Source of the DNA: an uncultured Clostridia bacterium
GTDB taxonomy: Bacteria > Bacillota > Clostridia > TANB77 > CAG-508
NCBI GenBank assembly: GCA_934130435.1
Contig: CAKOYB010000001.1
Coordinates: forward strand, 1 to 64,000
Direction of reading: 5' to 3'
Length of the DNA: 64,000 nucleotides
The notes under the pieces were generated by a model that was not told where the DNA came from, did not search any database, and saw only the letters and a list, made by a program, of their open reading frames with translations. Positions 32,736 through 42,652 of this stretch are shown piece by piece. The position numbers and the translations under genes were made by a program. Position 1 is the first letter of the stretch; each line of letters begins with the position of its first letter.

Positions 32736-34667
32736 TTAAATATCAAGATTTTTTACATATTTTGCATTTTCTGTTATAAAGTTTCGTCTTGGCTCAACTT
32801 CATCTCCCATTAATAAAGAGAATATTTCATCTGCTTTCATTGCATCTTCCATTGTTACTTTAACTAAAATTCTCTTTTCTGGGTCCATTGTTGTATCCCA
32901 TAATTGTTCTGGGTTCATTTCTCCTAAACCTTTATATCTTTGTAACGCTAATTGATCCCTTGCTACTCCTTTTTCTTCAATTTCTTTATATGCTTTGCTT
33001 AAATCCTCGTCTGTATAGCAATAAACATCTTGCATTCCTTTTTTAGATAGTTTGTATAATGGTGGTTGAGCTAGAAATACATTTCCATTTTCAATTAATG
33101 GTCTCATATATCTAAAAAAGAATGTTAATAAAAGTGTTCTAATATGTGCTCCGTCAACATCAGCATCTGCCATTATTATTACTTTTCCATATCTAATTTT
33201 TGATATATCGAATTCTGCTCCTATTCCTGCTCCAACAGCTAATATTACTGGTTGTAATTTATCGTTATTATAAATTTTATCTGCCCTAGATTTTTCAACA
33301 TTCAACATTTTTCCCCATAATGGTAGAATTGCTTGAAATTTTCTATCTCTTCCTTGTTTTGCACTTCCTCCAGCTGAATCTCCCTCAACTATATATATTT
33401 CACACTCTTCTGCATTTTTACTAGAACAATCTGCTAATTTTCCTGGTAGTGTTGCTCCTTCTAAAGCGGTTTTCTTTCTTACTAACTCTCTTGCTTTTCT
33501 TGCTGCTTCTCTTGCCCTTGATGCACTAATACATTTTTCTAATATTGCTTTTGCAACACTTGGGTTTTCTTCTAAAAATGTAGATAATGCCTCATTAACC
33601 ATTGATTGTACTACACCAGTTACTTCACTATTTCCAAGTTTTGTTTTTGTTTGTCCTTCAAACTGAGGTTCTTTAACTTTTACAGACACAACAGCTGTTA
33701 TTCCTTCTCTTATGTCTTCACCTTGCAAGTTTGATTCTTTTTCTTTTAAAATGTTATGGCTTCTTGCATAATCATTAAATACCTTAGTTAATGATCTTTT
33801 AAATCCTTCTAAGTGTGTTCCTCCTTCTATTGTGTTAATGTTGTTAACAAAAGTATAAATATTTTCAGTATAAGATGTTGTATATTGTATTGCAATTTCT
33901 ACTGGAACTTCTCCATTATTTTTTTCTATATATATTGGTTGAGGATGAAGTTTTTCTTTATTTTTATTTAAAAATTCAACAAATGATTTTAGTCCTCCTT
34001 CAAAACAAAAATCTGCTTTTTTAGGTGTTTCTTCTCTTAAATCCTCAAGTGTTATTCTTAATCCTTTTGTTAAAAATGCCATTTCTCTAAATCTTTTTTC
34101 TAATACTTCATATTCATATTCTAATGTTTCAAAAATTGTGCTATCTGCTAAAAATCTAACCTTTGTTCCTGTTTTATCTGAATCTCCGATTTTTTTTAGG
34201 CTATTAACTGTTTTTCCTCTTTCGAAGGACATTTGAAAAATTCCACCATCTCTTTGAATTGTTACTTCAGTCCATTCAGAAAGTGCATTTACTACTGATG
34301 CACCAACTCCATGTAGTCCACCAGAAACCTTATATCCACTGTCCCCTCCAAATTTTCCTCCTGCATGTAATACAGTGTATACTGTTTCTGCTGCAGATAT
34401 ACCTGTTTTTTTATGTATTTCTACTGGAATTCCTCTTCCATCATCTTCAACTGAAATAATATTTCCTGGTTCTATTTTAACATGAATATTTCTGCAATAT
34501 CCAGCTAAAGCTTCATCAACACAGTTATCTACTATTTCGTAAACTAGATGGTGTAGTCCTCTTACAGAAACGCTTCCAATATACATTCCTGGTCTTTTTC
34601 TTACTGCTTCAAGTCCTTCCAAAACTTGTATTTGCTCTGCACCATATTTATGATTATATTTTTCCAT
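32736..34667 (-). CDS. gyrB: DNA gyrase subunit B
   Basis: ATPase subunit of gyrase. GHKL motifs: EIVDNCVDEALAGYC, VEDDGRGIPVEIH, GGLHGVGASVVNAL; TOPRIM motifs EGDSAGGSAKQGRDR and DADVDGAHIRTLLLTFF; C-terminal QRYKGLGEMNPEQLWDTTM. 643 residues, full length. GGAGG precedes the ATG. Last gene of the dnaA-dnaN-recF-gyrB run. Confidence 0.98.
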   Translation of the reverse strand: MEKYNHKYGAEQIQVLEGLEAVRKRPGMYIGSVSVRGLHHLVYEIVDNCVDEALAGYCRNIHVKIEPGNIISVEDDGRGIPVEIHKKTGISAAETVYTVLHAGGKFGGDSGYKVSGGLHGVGASVVNALSEWTEVTIQRDGGIFQMSFERGKTVNSLKKIGDSDKTGTKVRFLADSTIFETLEYEYEVLEKRFREMAFLTKGLRITLEDLREETPKKADFCFEGGLKSFVEFLNKNKEKLHPQPIYIEKNNGEVPVEIAIQYTTSYTENIYTFVNNINTIEGGTHLEGFKRSLTKVFNDYARSHNILKEKESNLQGEDIREGITAVVSVKVKEPQFEGQTKTKLGNSEVTGVVQSMVNEALSTFLEENPSVAKAILEKCISASRAREAARKARELVRKKTALEGATLPGKLADCSSKNAEECEIYIVEGDSAGGSAKQGRDRKFQAILPLWGKMLNVEKSRADKIYNNDKLQPVILAVGAGIGAEFDISKIRYGKVIIMADADVDGAHIRTLLLTFFFRYMRPLIENGNVFLAQPPLYKLSKKGMQDVYCYTDEDLSKAYKEIEEKGVARDQLALQRYKGLGEMNPEQLWDTTMDPEKRILVKVTMEDAMKADEIFSLLMGDEVEPRRNFITENAKYVKNLDI

Positions 34668-34728
34668 GAGATCCTCCTACTATAATCTTGTTTAATTTAT
34701 TATATCTTTATTTTAAAAAAAATCAAGT

Positions 34729-35796
34729 TTAATTTATTTTTCCTCTTTTTACTTCAAAACTTTTAATTTCTAAATTTTGTATTTTTATATTATTTGTGCA
34801 TGTTATTATTATTTGTGTATTTTTTATGCTTTCTAAAAATGCTATTTTTCTTTTATCATCTAGTTCAGACATAAAATCATCTAATAATAAAACTGGATAT
34901 TCTCCAATTTCATCAAAAATTACCTCTAATTCTGCTAATTTTAAAGATAGTATTGCTGTTCTTTGTTGACCTTGAGATCCATATACATCTACTTGCTTAT
35001 TATTTATATAAAAAATAATATCATCTCTGTGAATTCCTTTTTTTGTATATCCCTTTTTTATATCTTCAGCTCTGCTCTTTTTTAATTCTTTGAGAAATTT
35101 TTCTTTTTCAAAACAATCCGAAATATATTTGATTTCTATTTCTTCTTTACCTTCTGTTATATTTTCATGTATTTTTTTTATTTTATTTTTTAATTTTTCT
35201 ATAAATTCATTTCTATAATTATTTATTTTTTCTCCATAAATAGATAAATTTTCATCATAAATGTCCATTAAATTTTCATCAAATTTTTCATAATTTATTT
35301 TTTTTAGATAATTATTTTTCTCTTCTAATGTTTTCATATATCTGTTATAGTTATAAATATAATTTGGTTTTACCTGGCTAATTAACATATTTAAAAATTT
35401 TCTTCTTCTTGCAGGACCATTTTTTATTATATTTATATCTTCTGGAGAAAACATTACAATATTTACATTTCCTATTAATTCACTTAATTTTTTTAATGGT
35501 ATATTGTTTAACATAAATTTTTTGTTTTTATTATCTAAAGTAAAATTTATTTTTCCGTCTCTATCTTTTTTTTGATAATAAATTTCAACTTCCAAATTAT
35601 CTTTTTGAAAATTTATTAATTCTTTATCCTTATTAGTTCTAAATGACTTTCCCATTGAACAAATAAATATTGATTCAATTATATTTGTTTTTCCTTGTGC
35701 GTTATCTCCAAAAAAAACATTAATTCCATTTGATAACTCAATTTTTTCTTTTTCATAGTTTCTAAAATTTTTAATTGATATATCTTTTATATACAT
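34729..35796 (-). CDS. recF: DNA replication and repair protein RecF
   Basis: SMC-like ATPase acting in gap repair. Walker A FGDNAQGKTNIIESIFICS (about 30-48), signature GSQGQQRTAILSLKLAELE and Walker B VLLLDDFMSELDDKRK. 355 residues. Ten bases follow dnaN; the small S4-domain gene yaaA often found between them in Firmicutes is absent here. Confidence 0.97.
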   Translation of the reverse strand: MYIKDISIKNFRNYEKEKIELSNGINVFFGDNAQGKTNIIESIFICSMGKSFRTNKDKELINFQKDNLEVEIYYQKKDRDGKINFTLDNKNKKFMLNNIPLKKLSELIGNVNIVMFSPEDINIIKNGPARRRKFLNMLISQVKPNYIYNYNRYMKTLEEKNNYLKKINYEKFDENLMDIYDENLSIYGEKINNYRNEFIEKLKNKIKKIHENITEGKEEIEIKYISDCFEKEKFLKELKKSRAEDIKKGYTKKGIHRDDIIFYINNKQVDVYGSQGQQRTAILSLKLAELEVIFDEIGEYPVLLLDDFMSELDDKRKIAFLESIKNTQIIITCTNNIKIQNLEIKSFEVKRGKIN

Positions 35797-35806
35797 ATTT
35801 ATCTCA

Positions 35807-36919
35807 CTATTTCATCCTTATTGGTAATATCATATATGTATAATTTTCATTTTCTATTGGTTTTATTATACATGGAGATATACTGCTTCCAAGTTCTATA
35901 AATATTTCTTCATCATCTATTACCTTTAATGCATCTAAGAAATATTTTGGATTAAAAGCAATTTCTAAGTTCTTTCCTTCAGTTTGAAGAAAAATTTCTT
36001 CTTTAGCATCTCCTGTTTGGTTTGTGCAAGATATTGTTATCTTTCCTACTTCAATTGATATTTTTACTGGGTATTTTTTTTCTTTTTCTGTAGAAGATGC
36101 AGAAATAAGACTTATTCTTTCAAAACATTCTTGTAAATCTCTTTTATTTACTCTTATTCTTGTTTCCCATTCTTTAGGAATTACATTTCTATAATTCAAA
36201 AATTCTCCATCTAATAGTCTTGTAACTACTTTACAATTTTCCATTTCAAATAATGCCTGATTTTTTGAAATTCCTATTTTTATTAAATCAAATGAATCTA
36301 ATATTATTTTATTAACTTCATTTAATGTCTTTCCTGGAATAACGGCTTTAAAATCACTATTTTTTTCTTCCAAAAAATTACTTGCCCATGCTAGTCTAAA
36401 TCCGTCAACTGCAACAACATTTAATTTATTATTTTCTATTTCAAATAAACAACCAGTAAATACAGGTTTATTTTCTTCTGAACTTACTCCAAAAATTGTT
36501 TTTCTAATCATTGACTTTAATGTTTTCTGTTCTAATTCAACAGAATTCTCTATATTAATTCTTGGTAATTCAGGAAATTCTTCTGGATTCATAGTAGCTA
36601 ATTTATATAAAGACCCTTCACATTCTATTACTAATAAGTTTTTATCATTTAACGTAATTGTTATTTCTGTATCTGGTAGTTTTCTTATTATTTCACTAAA
36701 CATAATTGCATTTACTACTGTATTTCCTTGTTCTTCAACTGTACTTTCTATAATGTATTCTATTCCTATTTCTAAATCATAAGTTGTTAATTTTATTTCA
36801 TTATCATTAGTTTGAATTAATATTCCTTCTAGTATAGGCATTGTAGTTTTAGAAGAAACACCTTTTACTACGGAATTAATTGCTTTAAGCAATTTATCTT
36901 TTTCGCATATTATTTTCAT
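35807..36919 (-). CDS. dnaN: DNA polymerase III beta clamp
   Basis: Sliding clamp with three similar domains: MKIICEKDKLLKAINSVVKG at the start, TGCLFEIENNKLNVVAVDG and the C-terminal YMILPIRMK. 370 residues, usual size. Lies downstream of dnaA across a 320-base spacer with DnaA-box-like sites. Confidence 0.97.
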   Translation of the reverse strand: MKIICEKDKLLKAINSVVKGVSSKTTMPILEGILIQTNDNEIKLTTYDLEIGIEYIIESTVEEQGNTVVNAIMFSEIIRKLPDTEITITLNDKNLLVIECEGSLYKLATMNPEEFPELPRINIENSVELEQKTLKSMIRKTIFGVSSEENKPVFTGCLFEIENNKLNVVAVDGFRLAWASNFLEEKNSDFKAVIPGKTLNEVNKIILDSFDLIKIGISKNQALFEMENCKVVTRLLDGEFLNYRNVIPKEWETRIRVNKRDLQECFERISLISASSTEKEKKYPVKISIEVGKITISCTNQTGDAKEEIFLQTEGKNLEIAFNPKYFLDALKVIDDEEIFIELGSSISPCIIKPIENENYTYMILPIRMK

Positions 36920-37240
36920 AAAATCACTCCTTTATATAAATATAATATTTTTAGTATTAATAGTATTAGGTACAGTGGATTATGTGGAAAAGTATGTATA
37001 TTGTTTATATTTCATTAAAAACTAATGTTAATTAAATTGTGTAAAAACTAAATAAATATCCACATATAAAAATTTTTAATGTTAAAAACTAAGATATAAA
37101 CAATATATTAACATACAATTCACATATTAATGTGAATATCCAATGTAGCTGTTCCGTAAGAATAAAAACATTTAAAAAACAAAACATTTATTTTAACAAA
37201 CAATTTTTTTAAAAAAGTTTATTAAACATTTTTATATCAA
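36920..37240. other. dnaA-dnaN spacer with weak DnaA-box-like sites
   Basis: About 320 AT-rich bases without a gene. Imperfect DnaA-box-like words occur: TATGTGGAAAA (36981-36991) and ATATCCACAT (37056-37065). It likely contains the dnaN promoter and may be a second part of a bipartite origin, as in other Firmicutes. No perfect TTATCCACA was seen here. Confidence 0.5.
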
Positions 37241-38590
37241 TTATTCTTTATCTAATAAAATTTTTTTAACACTTTCCACAATTAATTTTGTATTGTTAGT
37301 ATTATTTGATTTAGAATTAGATCTAATTTCAGATTCTATTTTTGAGCAAGCATGCATTACAGTTGTGTGATCTCTTTTTCCAAAGGAATCACCAATCTTG
37401 GTAAAAGGCATATTAGCCAAATCCCTACATAGAAACATTGCTATTTGTCTTGGATATGCAATATCATTTGATCTTTTTGAGCTTTTTATATCTCTTTGCG
37501 AAATATTAAAATATTTTGAAACAACTTCTTGAATATATTCAGCAGAAATAACCTTTTCTTTTTTTGAAATAACTTCATTTATACATTGTTCAGCAAGTTC
37601 TATAGAAATTGGACTATGAGTTAAAGAAGCTTTTGCAAGAATTTTATTTAATGTTCCCTCTAATTCTCTTATATTAGAATCTACCTTTATTGCAATATTT
37701 GAAAGAATATTATCATCAATAATTATATTTTCAATTTGTACTTTTTTTCTTAATATTGCTAAACGAGTTTCATAGTCTGCATTTGAAATGTCTGCCATTA
37801 ATCCCCATTCGAAACGAGATTTTAGTCTATCTTCTAAATTATCAATATCTTTTGGAGGTTTGTCACTAGACATTATAATTTGACATCCATTTTCATGAAG
37901 AGTATTAAAGGTATGGAAAAATTCTTCTTGTACTTGTTTTTTTCCAGCAATAAATTGAATGTCATCAATTAATAAAACATCAATATTTCTATATTTGTTT
38001 CTAAATTGTTCATTTGTATTATCTTTTATACAATTAATAAATTCATTTGTAAATTTTTCGGAAGTTACATATAAAACTTTTTTGTCTGAAAAAGTTTTAA
38101 GTATTTCGTTTCCTATAGCCTGCATTAAGTGCGTTTTTCCTAAACCAACTCCACCATATAAAAAAAGTGGATTATATGATGTAGCAGGAGCTTCGGCAAC
38201 AGCTAATGCAGCAGCTTGAGCAAATCTATTGTTATTTCCAACAACATATGTATCAAAAGTATAATTTGGGTTTAGTCCACTAGAAGAATTATTATTTTTT
38301 TCAGAAAAAGTTGGTGTAACTGTATTTTTTTCATCATTTTCATCTGGACATACTGTTGCTATTTCATACTTTTTGTTTGTTAGATAATTAAAAGTATTAA
38401 CTATTAAATCATGATATTTGTTTTCAATAACATCTTTTTGAAATGGAGATGAAAGTCTAAAAATAATTGTTGTATCTGTTATTTCTTCTATTTCAATAGG
38501 ATTAATCCAAGTTATAAAAGAGATATTGCTCATTTCATCTTTTAAAAGCATTTTTGCATTGTTTAGAAGTTCAATTTCGTCCCTTTTCAT
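37241..38590 (-). CDS. dnaA: chromosomal replication initiator DnaA
   Basis: Domain I at about 1-85, a short linker, AAA+ domain with Walker A LFLYGGVGLGKTHLMQAIG (about 143) and Walker B VLLIDDIQFIAGKKQVQEEF, and the C-terminal DNA-binding domain with GKRDHTTVMHACSKIE. 449 residues. The linker domain II is short (about 35 residues, Asn/Ser-rich). Flanked by the origin upstream. Confidence 0.98.
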   Translation of the reverse strand: MKRDEIELLNNAKMLLKDEMSNISFITWINPIEIEEITDTTIIFRLSSPFQKDVIENKYHDLIVNTFNYLTNKKYEIATVCPDENDEKNTVTPTFSEKNNNSSSGLNPNYTFDTYVVGNNNRFAQAAALAVAEAPATSYNPLFLYGGVGLGKTHLMQAIGNEILKTFSDKKVLYVTSEKFTNEFINCIKDNTNEQFRNKYRNIDVLLIDDIQFIAGKKQVQEEFFHTFNTLHENGCQIIMSSDKPPKDIDNLEDRLKSRFEWGLMADISNADYETRLAILRKKVQIENIIIDDNILSNIAIKVDSNIRELEGTLNKILAKASLTHSPISIELAEQCINEVISKKEKVISAEYIQEVVSKYFNISQRDIKSSKRSNDIAYPRQIAMFLCRDLANMPFTKIGDSFGKRDHTTVMHACSKIESEIRSNSKSNNTNNTKLIVESVKKILLDKE

Positions 38591-38760
38591 TTTTTCTCCT
38601 TTTTATAAATTATACACAGGTTATCCACAATATGTGGATAACTAAAATAGTATTTATTTTTTTCTGCTGATATATAATATCAGAAAAGCAAAAAAAAAGT
38701 CAATAATAATGTGGAAAAAAAACAAAAAAATGTGGATAATTTCTTAAAAGTGTTTATTTC
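38591..38760. other. oriC: probable replication origin (oriC) with DnaA boxes
   Basis: Between divergent dnaA and rpmH. DnaA boxes: TTATACACA (38610-38618), TTATCCACA (38621-38629), inverted TGTGGATAA (38633-38641) and TGTGGATAA (38731-38739), with TGTGGAAAA near 38710. AT-rich tracts between them could be the unwinding element. Strand bias of genes changes here, supporting origin position. Confidence 0.88.
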
Positions 38761-38782
38761 CGTAAACTTTAGAAGAAATATA

Positions 38783-38811
38783 TTGACACACAAAATTTAT
38801 TATTGTATAAT
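38783..38811 (+). promoter_or_regulatory. promoter of rpmH operon
   Basis: TTGACA at 38783-38788 and TATAAT at 38806-38811 with exactly 17-bp spacing, 67 bases before rpmH. Confidence 0.88.
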
Positions 38812-38877
38812 AAGTAATGCTTTAAAAAAATAAATGTAAAAAATAAAATATTTTATAAATTATGATGGAGGTGCAAA

Positions 38878-39012
38878 ATGAAAAGAACTTTTCAACCAAA
38901 AAAAAGACAAAGAAGTAAAGAACATGGTTTTTTAAAAAGAATGAAAACTAAAGCTGGAAGAAACATATTAAAAGCAAGAAGATTAAAAGGAAGAAAAAAA
39001 TTAACAGCATAA
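38878..39012 (+). CDS. rpmH: 50S ribosomal protein L34
   Basis: 44 residues: MKRTFQPKKRQRSKEHGFLK ... KTKAGRNILKARRLKGRKKL, the typical L34 sequence. GGAGGTG precedes the ATG. First gene of the conserved rpmH-rnpA-yidD-yidC-jag set. A weak hairpin (AAACAGG/CCTGTTT, 39014-39042) lies after it, likely an attenuating terminator. Confidence 0.97.
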   Translation: MKRTFQPKKRQRSKEHGFLKRMKTKAGRNILKARRLKGRKKLTA

Positions 39013-39067
39013 TAAACAGGGCCGCATATAGTGGTCCTGTTTGTGATAAATAATAAAGAGTGATGTA

Positions 39068-39428
39068 ATGAGAAATACAGATACATTAAAAAAAAATTAT
39101 GAATTTAATAAAATTTTAAACAAAGGAAAGTATTGCACAGGCAATTATATAGAATGTTTTTTTCAAAAAAATAATCGAAAAGTAAATTTAATTCGGAATT
39201 GCTGTTAGTTCTAAAGCTGGAAATGCAGTTGAAAGAAATAAAGTAAAAAGATTAATAAGGGAAAGCTACAAGAATTTTGGGTCTGAAATTAAATTAGGTT
39301 ATAGTATGGTTTTTTTATGGAAGAAGAAAAACAACATTAAATTTGCCAATTTTTATAACATAAAAGATGATTTAGAAAAAATTTTTAAAGAAATGGACAT
39401 ATACATTGATAAAGAAAATAATTATTAG
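39068..39428 (+). CDS. rnpA: RNase P protein component, with a +1 frameshift at a CGG codon
   Basis: Protein subunit of RNase P, essential for tRNA 5' maturation. ATG 39068 opens MRNTDTLKKNYEFNKILNKG up to KVNLI, then frame zero reads CGG AAT TGC TGT TAG. Skipping C39194 gives GIAVSSKAGNAVERNKVKRL, the conserved RNR motif, and the frame continues to TAG at 39426-39428 (about 119 residues, full size). So the gene is whole apart from one extra base, at codon 43. Since rnpA is essential, either translation shifts +1 at CGG or the base is a sequence error; see findings. It overlaps yidD by 23 bases. Confidence 0.9.
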
Positions 39429-39627
39429 AATAATTTTATTTTATAAAAAAAATATTTCGACATTTCTAAAAGCACATGGAATAGAATGTAGGTATTATCC
39501 AACATGTTCGGAATACAGTATACAAGCGATAGAAAAGTATGGAGTAATAAAAGGCGTTTTTATTTCGATGATTAGATTTCTTAAATGTAATCCATTTTCT
39601 AAAGGTGGATATGATCCTTTAAAATAG
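39406..39627 (+). CDS. yidD: membrane protein insertion efficiency factor YidD
   Basis: 73 residues with the YidD core: ECRYYPTCSEYSIQAIEKYG and FLKCNPFSKGGYDPL. A TTG start at 39406 is proposed, overlapping the end of rnpA, which is the usual arrangement. Amphipathic N-terminal helix. The protein aids YidC-dependent insertion. Confidence 0.93.
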   Translation: MIKKIIIRIILFYKKNISTFLKAHGIECRYYPTCSEYSIQAIEKYGVIKGVFISMIRFLKCNPFSKGGYDPLK

Positions 39628-39637
39628 GAGGATAGTT

Positions 39638-40495
39638 ATGTTTTCTACAATAGCAAATTTATTTGGTTATTTGTTAAACTTCTTATATAATATAATAAAT
39701 AACTACGGCTTAGCCATTATTCTTTTCACAATACTTGTTAAAGTATTAATGTTGCCTTTAACTATAAAACAACAAAAAAACATGATAAAATCATCTAAAA
39801 TTCAAAAAGAGATGAATTCAATACAATTTAAGTATAAGAATAATCCAGAAATGATGAATAAAGAAATAATGGAGTTGTATAAAAGGGAAAAGATGAATCC
39901 AATGAGTGGATGTTTTAGTTCAGTAGTCCAAATTATTTTAATTTTATCTGTTTTTTATATGGTTAGAAGTCCACTTACATATATGAGAAAAATTGACTCA
40001 AGCAAACTTGAAGAATATAAAAAACAATATGTAACATCATCCACAAATTATCCAGAAATTGAAATTATTAGAAATGTTCCTGAGACTGAAAAAGATGCAA
40101 AACTTAATATGCAATTTTTAGGACTAGATCTTAGTTCAATACCAAATGTAAATTATAAAGATTATAAATCTTTTATAATACCTGCTTTATATGTTATTTC
40201 TTCAATAGTATCTATGAAAATAACAATGAAATCACAAAATAATTTGTTAAATAAAAATAAGGAAAATGGAGAAGAAAGCGAAAATACTGAAAAAGAAAAT
40301 AAGACCGATGATGAAAATCAATTAGAAGCAATGCAATCTATGAATAAAAGCATGTCATATATGATGCCAATTATGGCGGTTTCTATTTCTTTAATTGCAC
40401 CACTTGGATTAGGATTATATTGGCTTGTTAGTAACCTATTAATGATAGGAGAGAGACTTTTAATAGATAATGTTATTTTAAAAGAGGAGAAATAA
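39638..40495 (+). CDS. yidC: membrane protein insertase YidC (Oxa1 family)
   Basis: Sec-independent and Sec-assisted insertase. Five membrane segments expected: NYGLAIILFTILVKVLMLPL, SGCFSSVVQIILILSVFYMV, FIIPALYVISSIVSMKI and two C-terminal ones around MMPIMAVSISLIAPLGLGLY. Hallmark QQKNMIKSSKIQKEM follows the first helix. No lipobox is evident at the N-terminus, which is short for a Firmicutes YidC. 285 residues. GGAGG precedes the ATG. Confidence 0.95.
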   Translation: MFSTIANLFGYLLNFLYNIINNYGLAIILFTILVKVLMLPLTIKQQKNMIKSSKIQKEMNSIQFKYKNNPEMMNKEIMELYKREKMNPMSGCFSSVVQIILILSVFYMVRSPLTYMRKIDSSKLEEYKKQYVTSSTNYPEIEIIRNVPETEKDAKLNMQFLGLDLSSIPNVNYKDYKSFIIPALYVISSIVSMKITMKSQNNLLNKNKENGEESENTEKENKTDDENQLEAMQSMNKSMSYMMPIMAVSISLIAPLGLGLYWLVSNLLMIGERLLIDNVILKEEK

Positions 40496-40497
40496 TT

Positions 40498-41187
40498 ATG
40501 GAAGAAAGCAGAATCTTTGAAGGAAAAACTTCTACTCAGGCAATTGAAAAAGGATTAAAGGAATTAGGAATATCAAGAGAAGAAGCGGAAATTGAAATTC
40601 TTGAAAATGAGGAAAAAAGAAGTTTTTTTAGTATTTTAGAACCTAGGACAGTAAAAGTAAAAATCACAAAGAAAGAGAAAAAAGAAGTTATAAAGAATCA
40701 AAAAGCAAAAAAACAAATTGATACTAAAACTGCAGAAATTTGTAAAGAAAAAATAGAGAAATTTTTATCAGATTTTTTTAAATCTCAAAATTATGGTAAG
40801 ATAGAATACAAAGTTTATTATGACAAGTTTTATATATATGTGGATATAGAAGGAAACAATACAAATTATTTAATTGGATATAGGGGAGAGGTTTTAAATT
40901 CTCTTCAAACAATATTAAATTGTATTATTAGAAGCGAAAACATTGATAAAATAAAAGTTATTTTAAATGTTTCTGGATATAAAGAAAAAAGGAAAAAAAG
41001 CCTAGAGGAGTTGGCAGAAAAAATTTCTAAAACAGTTATAAGAACACAAAAAAGAGTTATTTTAGAGCCTATGTCAGCATACGAAAGAAAAATAATACAT
41101 TCAAAACTACAAGATAACCCTAAAGTTGCAACAGAAAGTATAGGAGAAGAACCAAATAGAAAGGTAATTATATTTTTAAAAAAATAA
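40498..41187 (+). CDS. jag: RNA-binding protein Jag/KhpB
   Basis: Jag_N domain (about 1-55; KTSTQAIEKGLKELGISREE, FFSILEPRTVKVKI), KH domain (about 125-160; LIGYRGEVLNSLQTILNCII) and R3H domain (about 165-229; MSAYERKIIHSKLQDNPKVA). KhpB binds RNA with KhpA and influences cell elongation and sporulation. 229 residues. Lies two bases after yidC. A weak hairpin (AAAAATC/GATTTTT, 41194-41222) follows. Confidence 0.95.
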   Translation: MEESRIFEGKTSTQAIEKGLKELGISREEAEIEILENEEKRSFFSILEPRTVKVKITKKEKKEVIKNQKAKKQIDTKTAEICKEKIEKFLSDFFKSQNYGKIEYKVYYDKFYIYVDIEGNNTNYLIGYRGEVLNSLQTILNCIIRSENIDKIKVILNVSGYKEKRKKSLEELAEKISKTVIRTQKRVILEPMSAYERKIIHSKLQDNPKVATESIGEEPNRKVIIFLKK

Positions 41188-41278
41188 ATCATAAAAATCA
41201 GAGGTCAAAGGTCAGATTTTTATAATTATTTGTAATAATTATAAAGGGCTTTTGACTTTTTTGAAAGGAATTATAAAT

Positions 41279-42640
41279 ATGAGTACAATCGCAGCAATAT
41301 CAACAGCGCAAGGAAATGGCGGAATAGGAATAGTTAGAATAAGTGGAAAAGAAACATTTAATATATTAGAAAAAATATTTAAACCAAAGGAAAAAGCACA
41401 GATTAAAGGTTATACAATTAAATATGGACATATAGTTGATGAAAAAAACGAAATAATTGATGAGGTTCTAGTTTCGTATTTTATTTCACCCAAAAGTTAT
41501 ACAACAGAAAACATGTGCGAAATAAATTCTCATGGTAATAATGTGGTTCTAAAAAGAGTTTTAGAATTATGCTTAAAAAATGGAGCTAGTCTTGCTGAGC
41601 CAGGGGAATTTACAAAAAGAGCTTTTTTGAATGGAAGAATAGATTTATCTCAAGCAGAAGCAGTTATTGATTTAATAAATTCAAAAAGTATTAAAGAACA
41701 AAAAGTGTCAATAAGTCAATTAAATGGAGGGCTGTCTAATACTATTCATAAGATAAAAAACCAAATTTTAGAAGAATTAAGCGATATTGAGGCATCTATA
41801 GATTATCCTGAATATGATATTGAAGAAAAAAATAGAAGAAAATTAAAAGAAAAAGTCGAAATAGTAAAAAAAGAGTTAATAAAACTTGAAAGCAGTTTTG
41901 ATAATGGAAAAATAATTAGAGATGGCATTAAGGTTGCAATAGTAGGCAGTCCAAACGCAGGAAAATCAACATTGCTAAATGCATTGCTTAATGAAGAGAG
42001 GTCAATTGTAACAAATGTAGAAGGAACAACACGAGATACAATAGAAGAATTTGTTACAATTCAAGGAGTAGTATTTAAAATTATTGATACAGCGGGAATT
42101 AGAGAATCGAAGGATATTGTTGAGAAAATAGGAATAAAAAGAAGTTTAGAAGCGATAAATACTGCAGATTTAGTTATTATGATTATTGATTCAAGTAAAA
42201 AGATTTCATATAAGGAAGAGGAAATATTAAATAAAATAAAGGATAAAAAAATTATAATTGCATTAAATAAATGCGATTTAAAAGGCCAAAAACAGGATTT
42301 TAGCACATTAAAAAAATATACAAATAACATTTTAGAAATTTCAGCAATTAATAAAGAAGGAGTAGAAGAATTATCTAATAAAATGATAGAAATTTTTGAT
42401 GTGAATGCAATTACAACAGATAGCTCAGAAATGATAACAAATATAAGGCATAAAAATATAATATCAGCATCAATTAAGATATTAAAAGAAATTATTAATA
42501 CAATAGATAAAGAAATTCCAATTGATATGTGCGCCATATATTTGAGAGATTTAATAGAAAAAATGAATGAGATAACAGGAGAAAATGTAACAGAAGATAT
42601 AATTAATAAAATATTTTCAAAATTTTGTTTAGGAAAGTAA
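41279..42640 (+). CDS. mnmE: tRNA modification GTPase MnmE
   Basis: With MnmG it makes cmnm5U34 in tRNAs. Folate-binding N-domain, helical domain, and a G domain with P-loop GSPNAGKSTLLNAL (about 219), DTAGIRES, NKCD, and the C-terminal CLGK. ATG 41279 follows GAAAGGAA and starts MSTIAAISTAQGNGGIGIVR; a TTG 27 bases earlier is less likely. 453 residues. Confidence 0.97.
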   Translation: MSTIAAISTAQGNGGIGIVRISGKETFNILEKIFKPKEKAQIKGYTIKYGHIVDEKNEIIDEVLVSYFISPKSYTTENMCEINSHGNNVVLKRVLELCLKNGASLAEPGEFTKRAFLNGRIDLSQAEAVIDLINSKSIKEQKVSISQLNGGLSNTIHKIKNQILEELSDIEASIDYPEYDIEEKNRRKLKEKVEIVKKELIKLESSFDNGKIIRDGIKVAIVGSPNAGKSTLLNALLNEERSIVTNVEGTTRDTIEEFVTIQGVVFKIIDTAGIRESKDIVEKIGIKRSLEAINTADLVIMIIDSSKKISYKEEEILNKIKDKKIIIALNKCDLKGQKQDFSTLKKYTNNILEISAINKEGVEELSNKMIEIFDVNAITTDSSEMITNIRHKNIISASIKILKEIINTIDKEIPIDMCAIYLRDLIEKMNEITGENVTEDIINKIFSKFCLGK

Positions 42641-42652
42641 AAGGAGAAGAAA

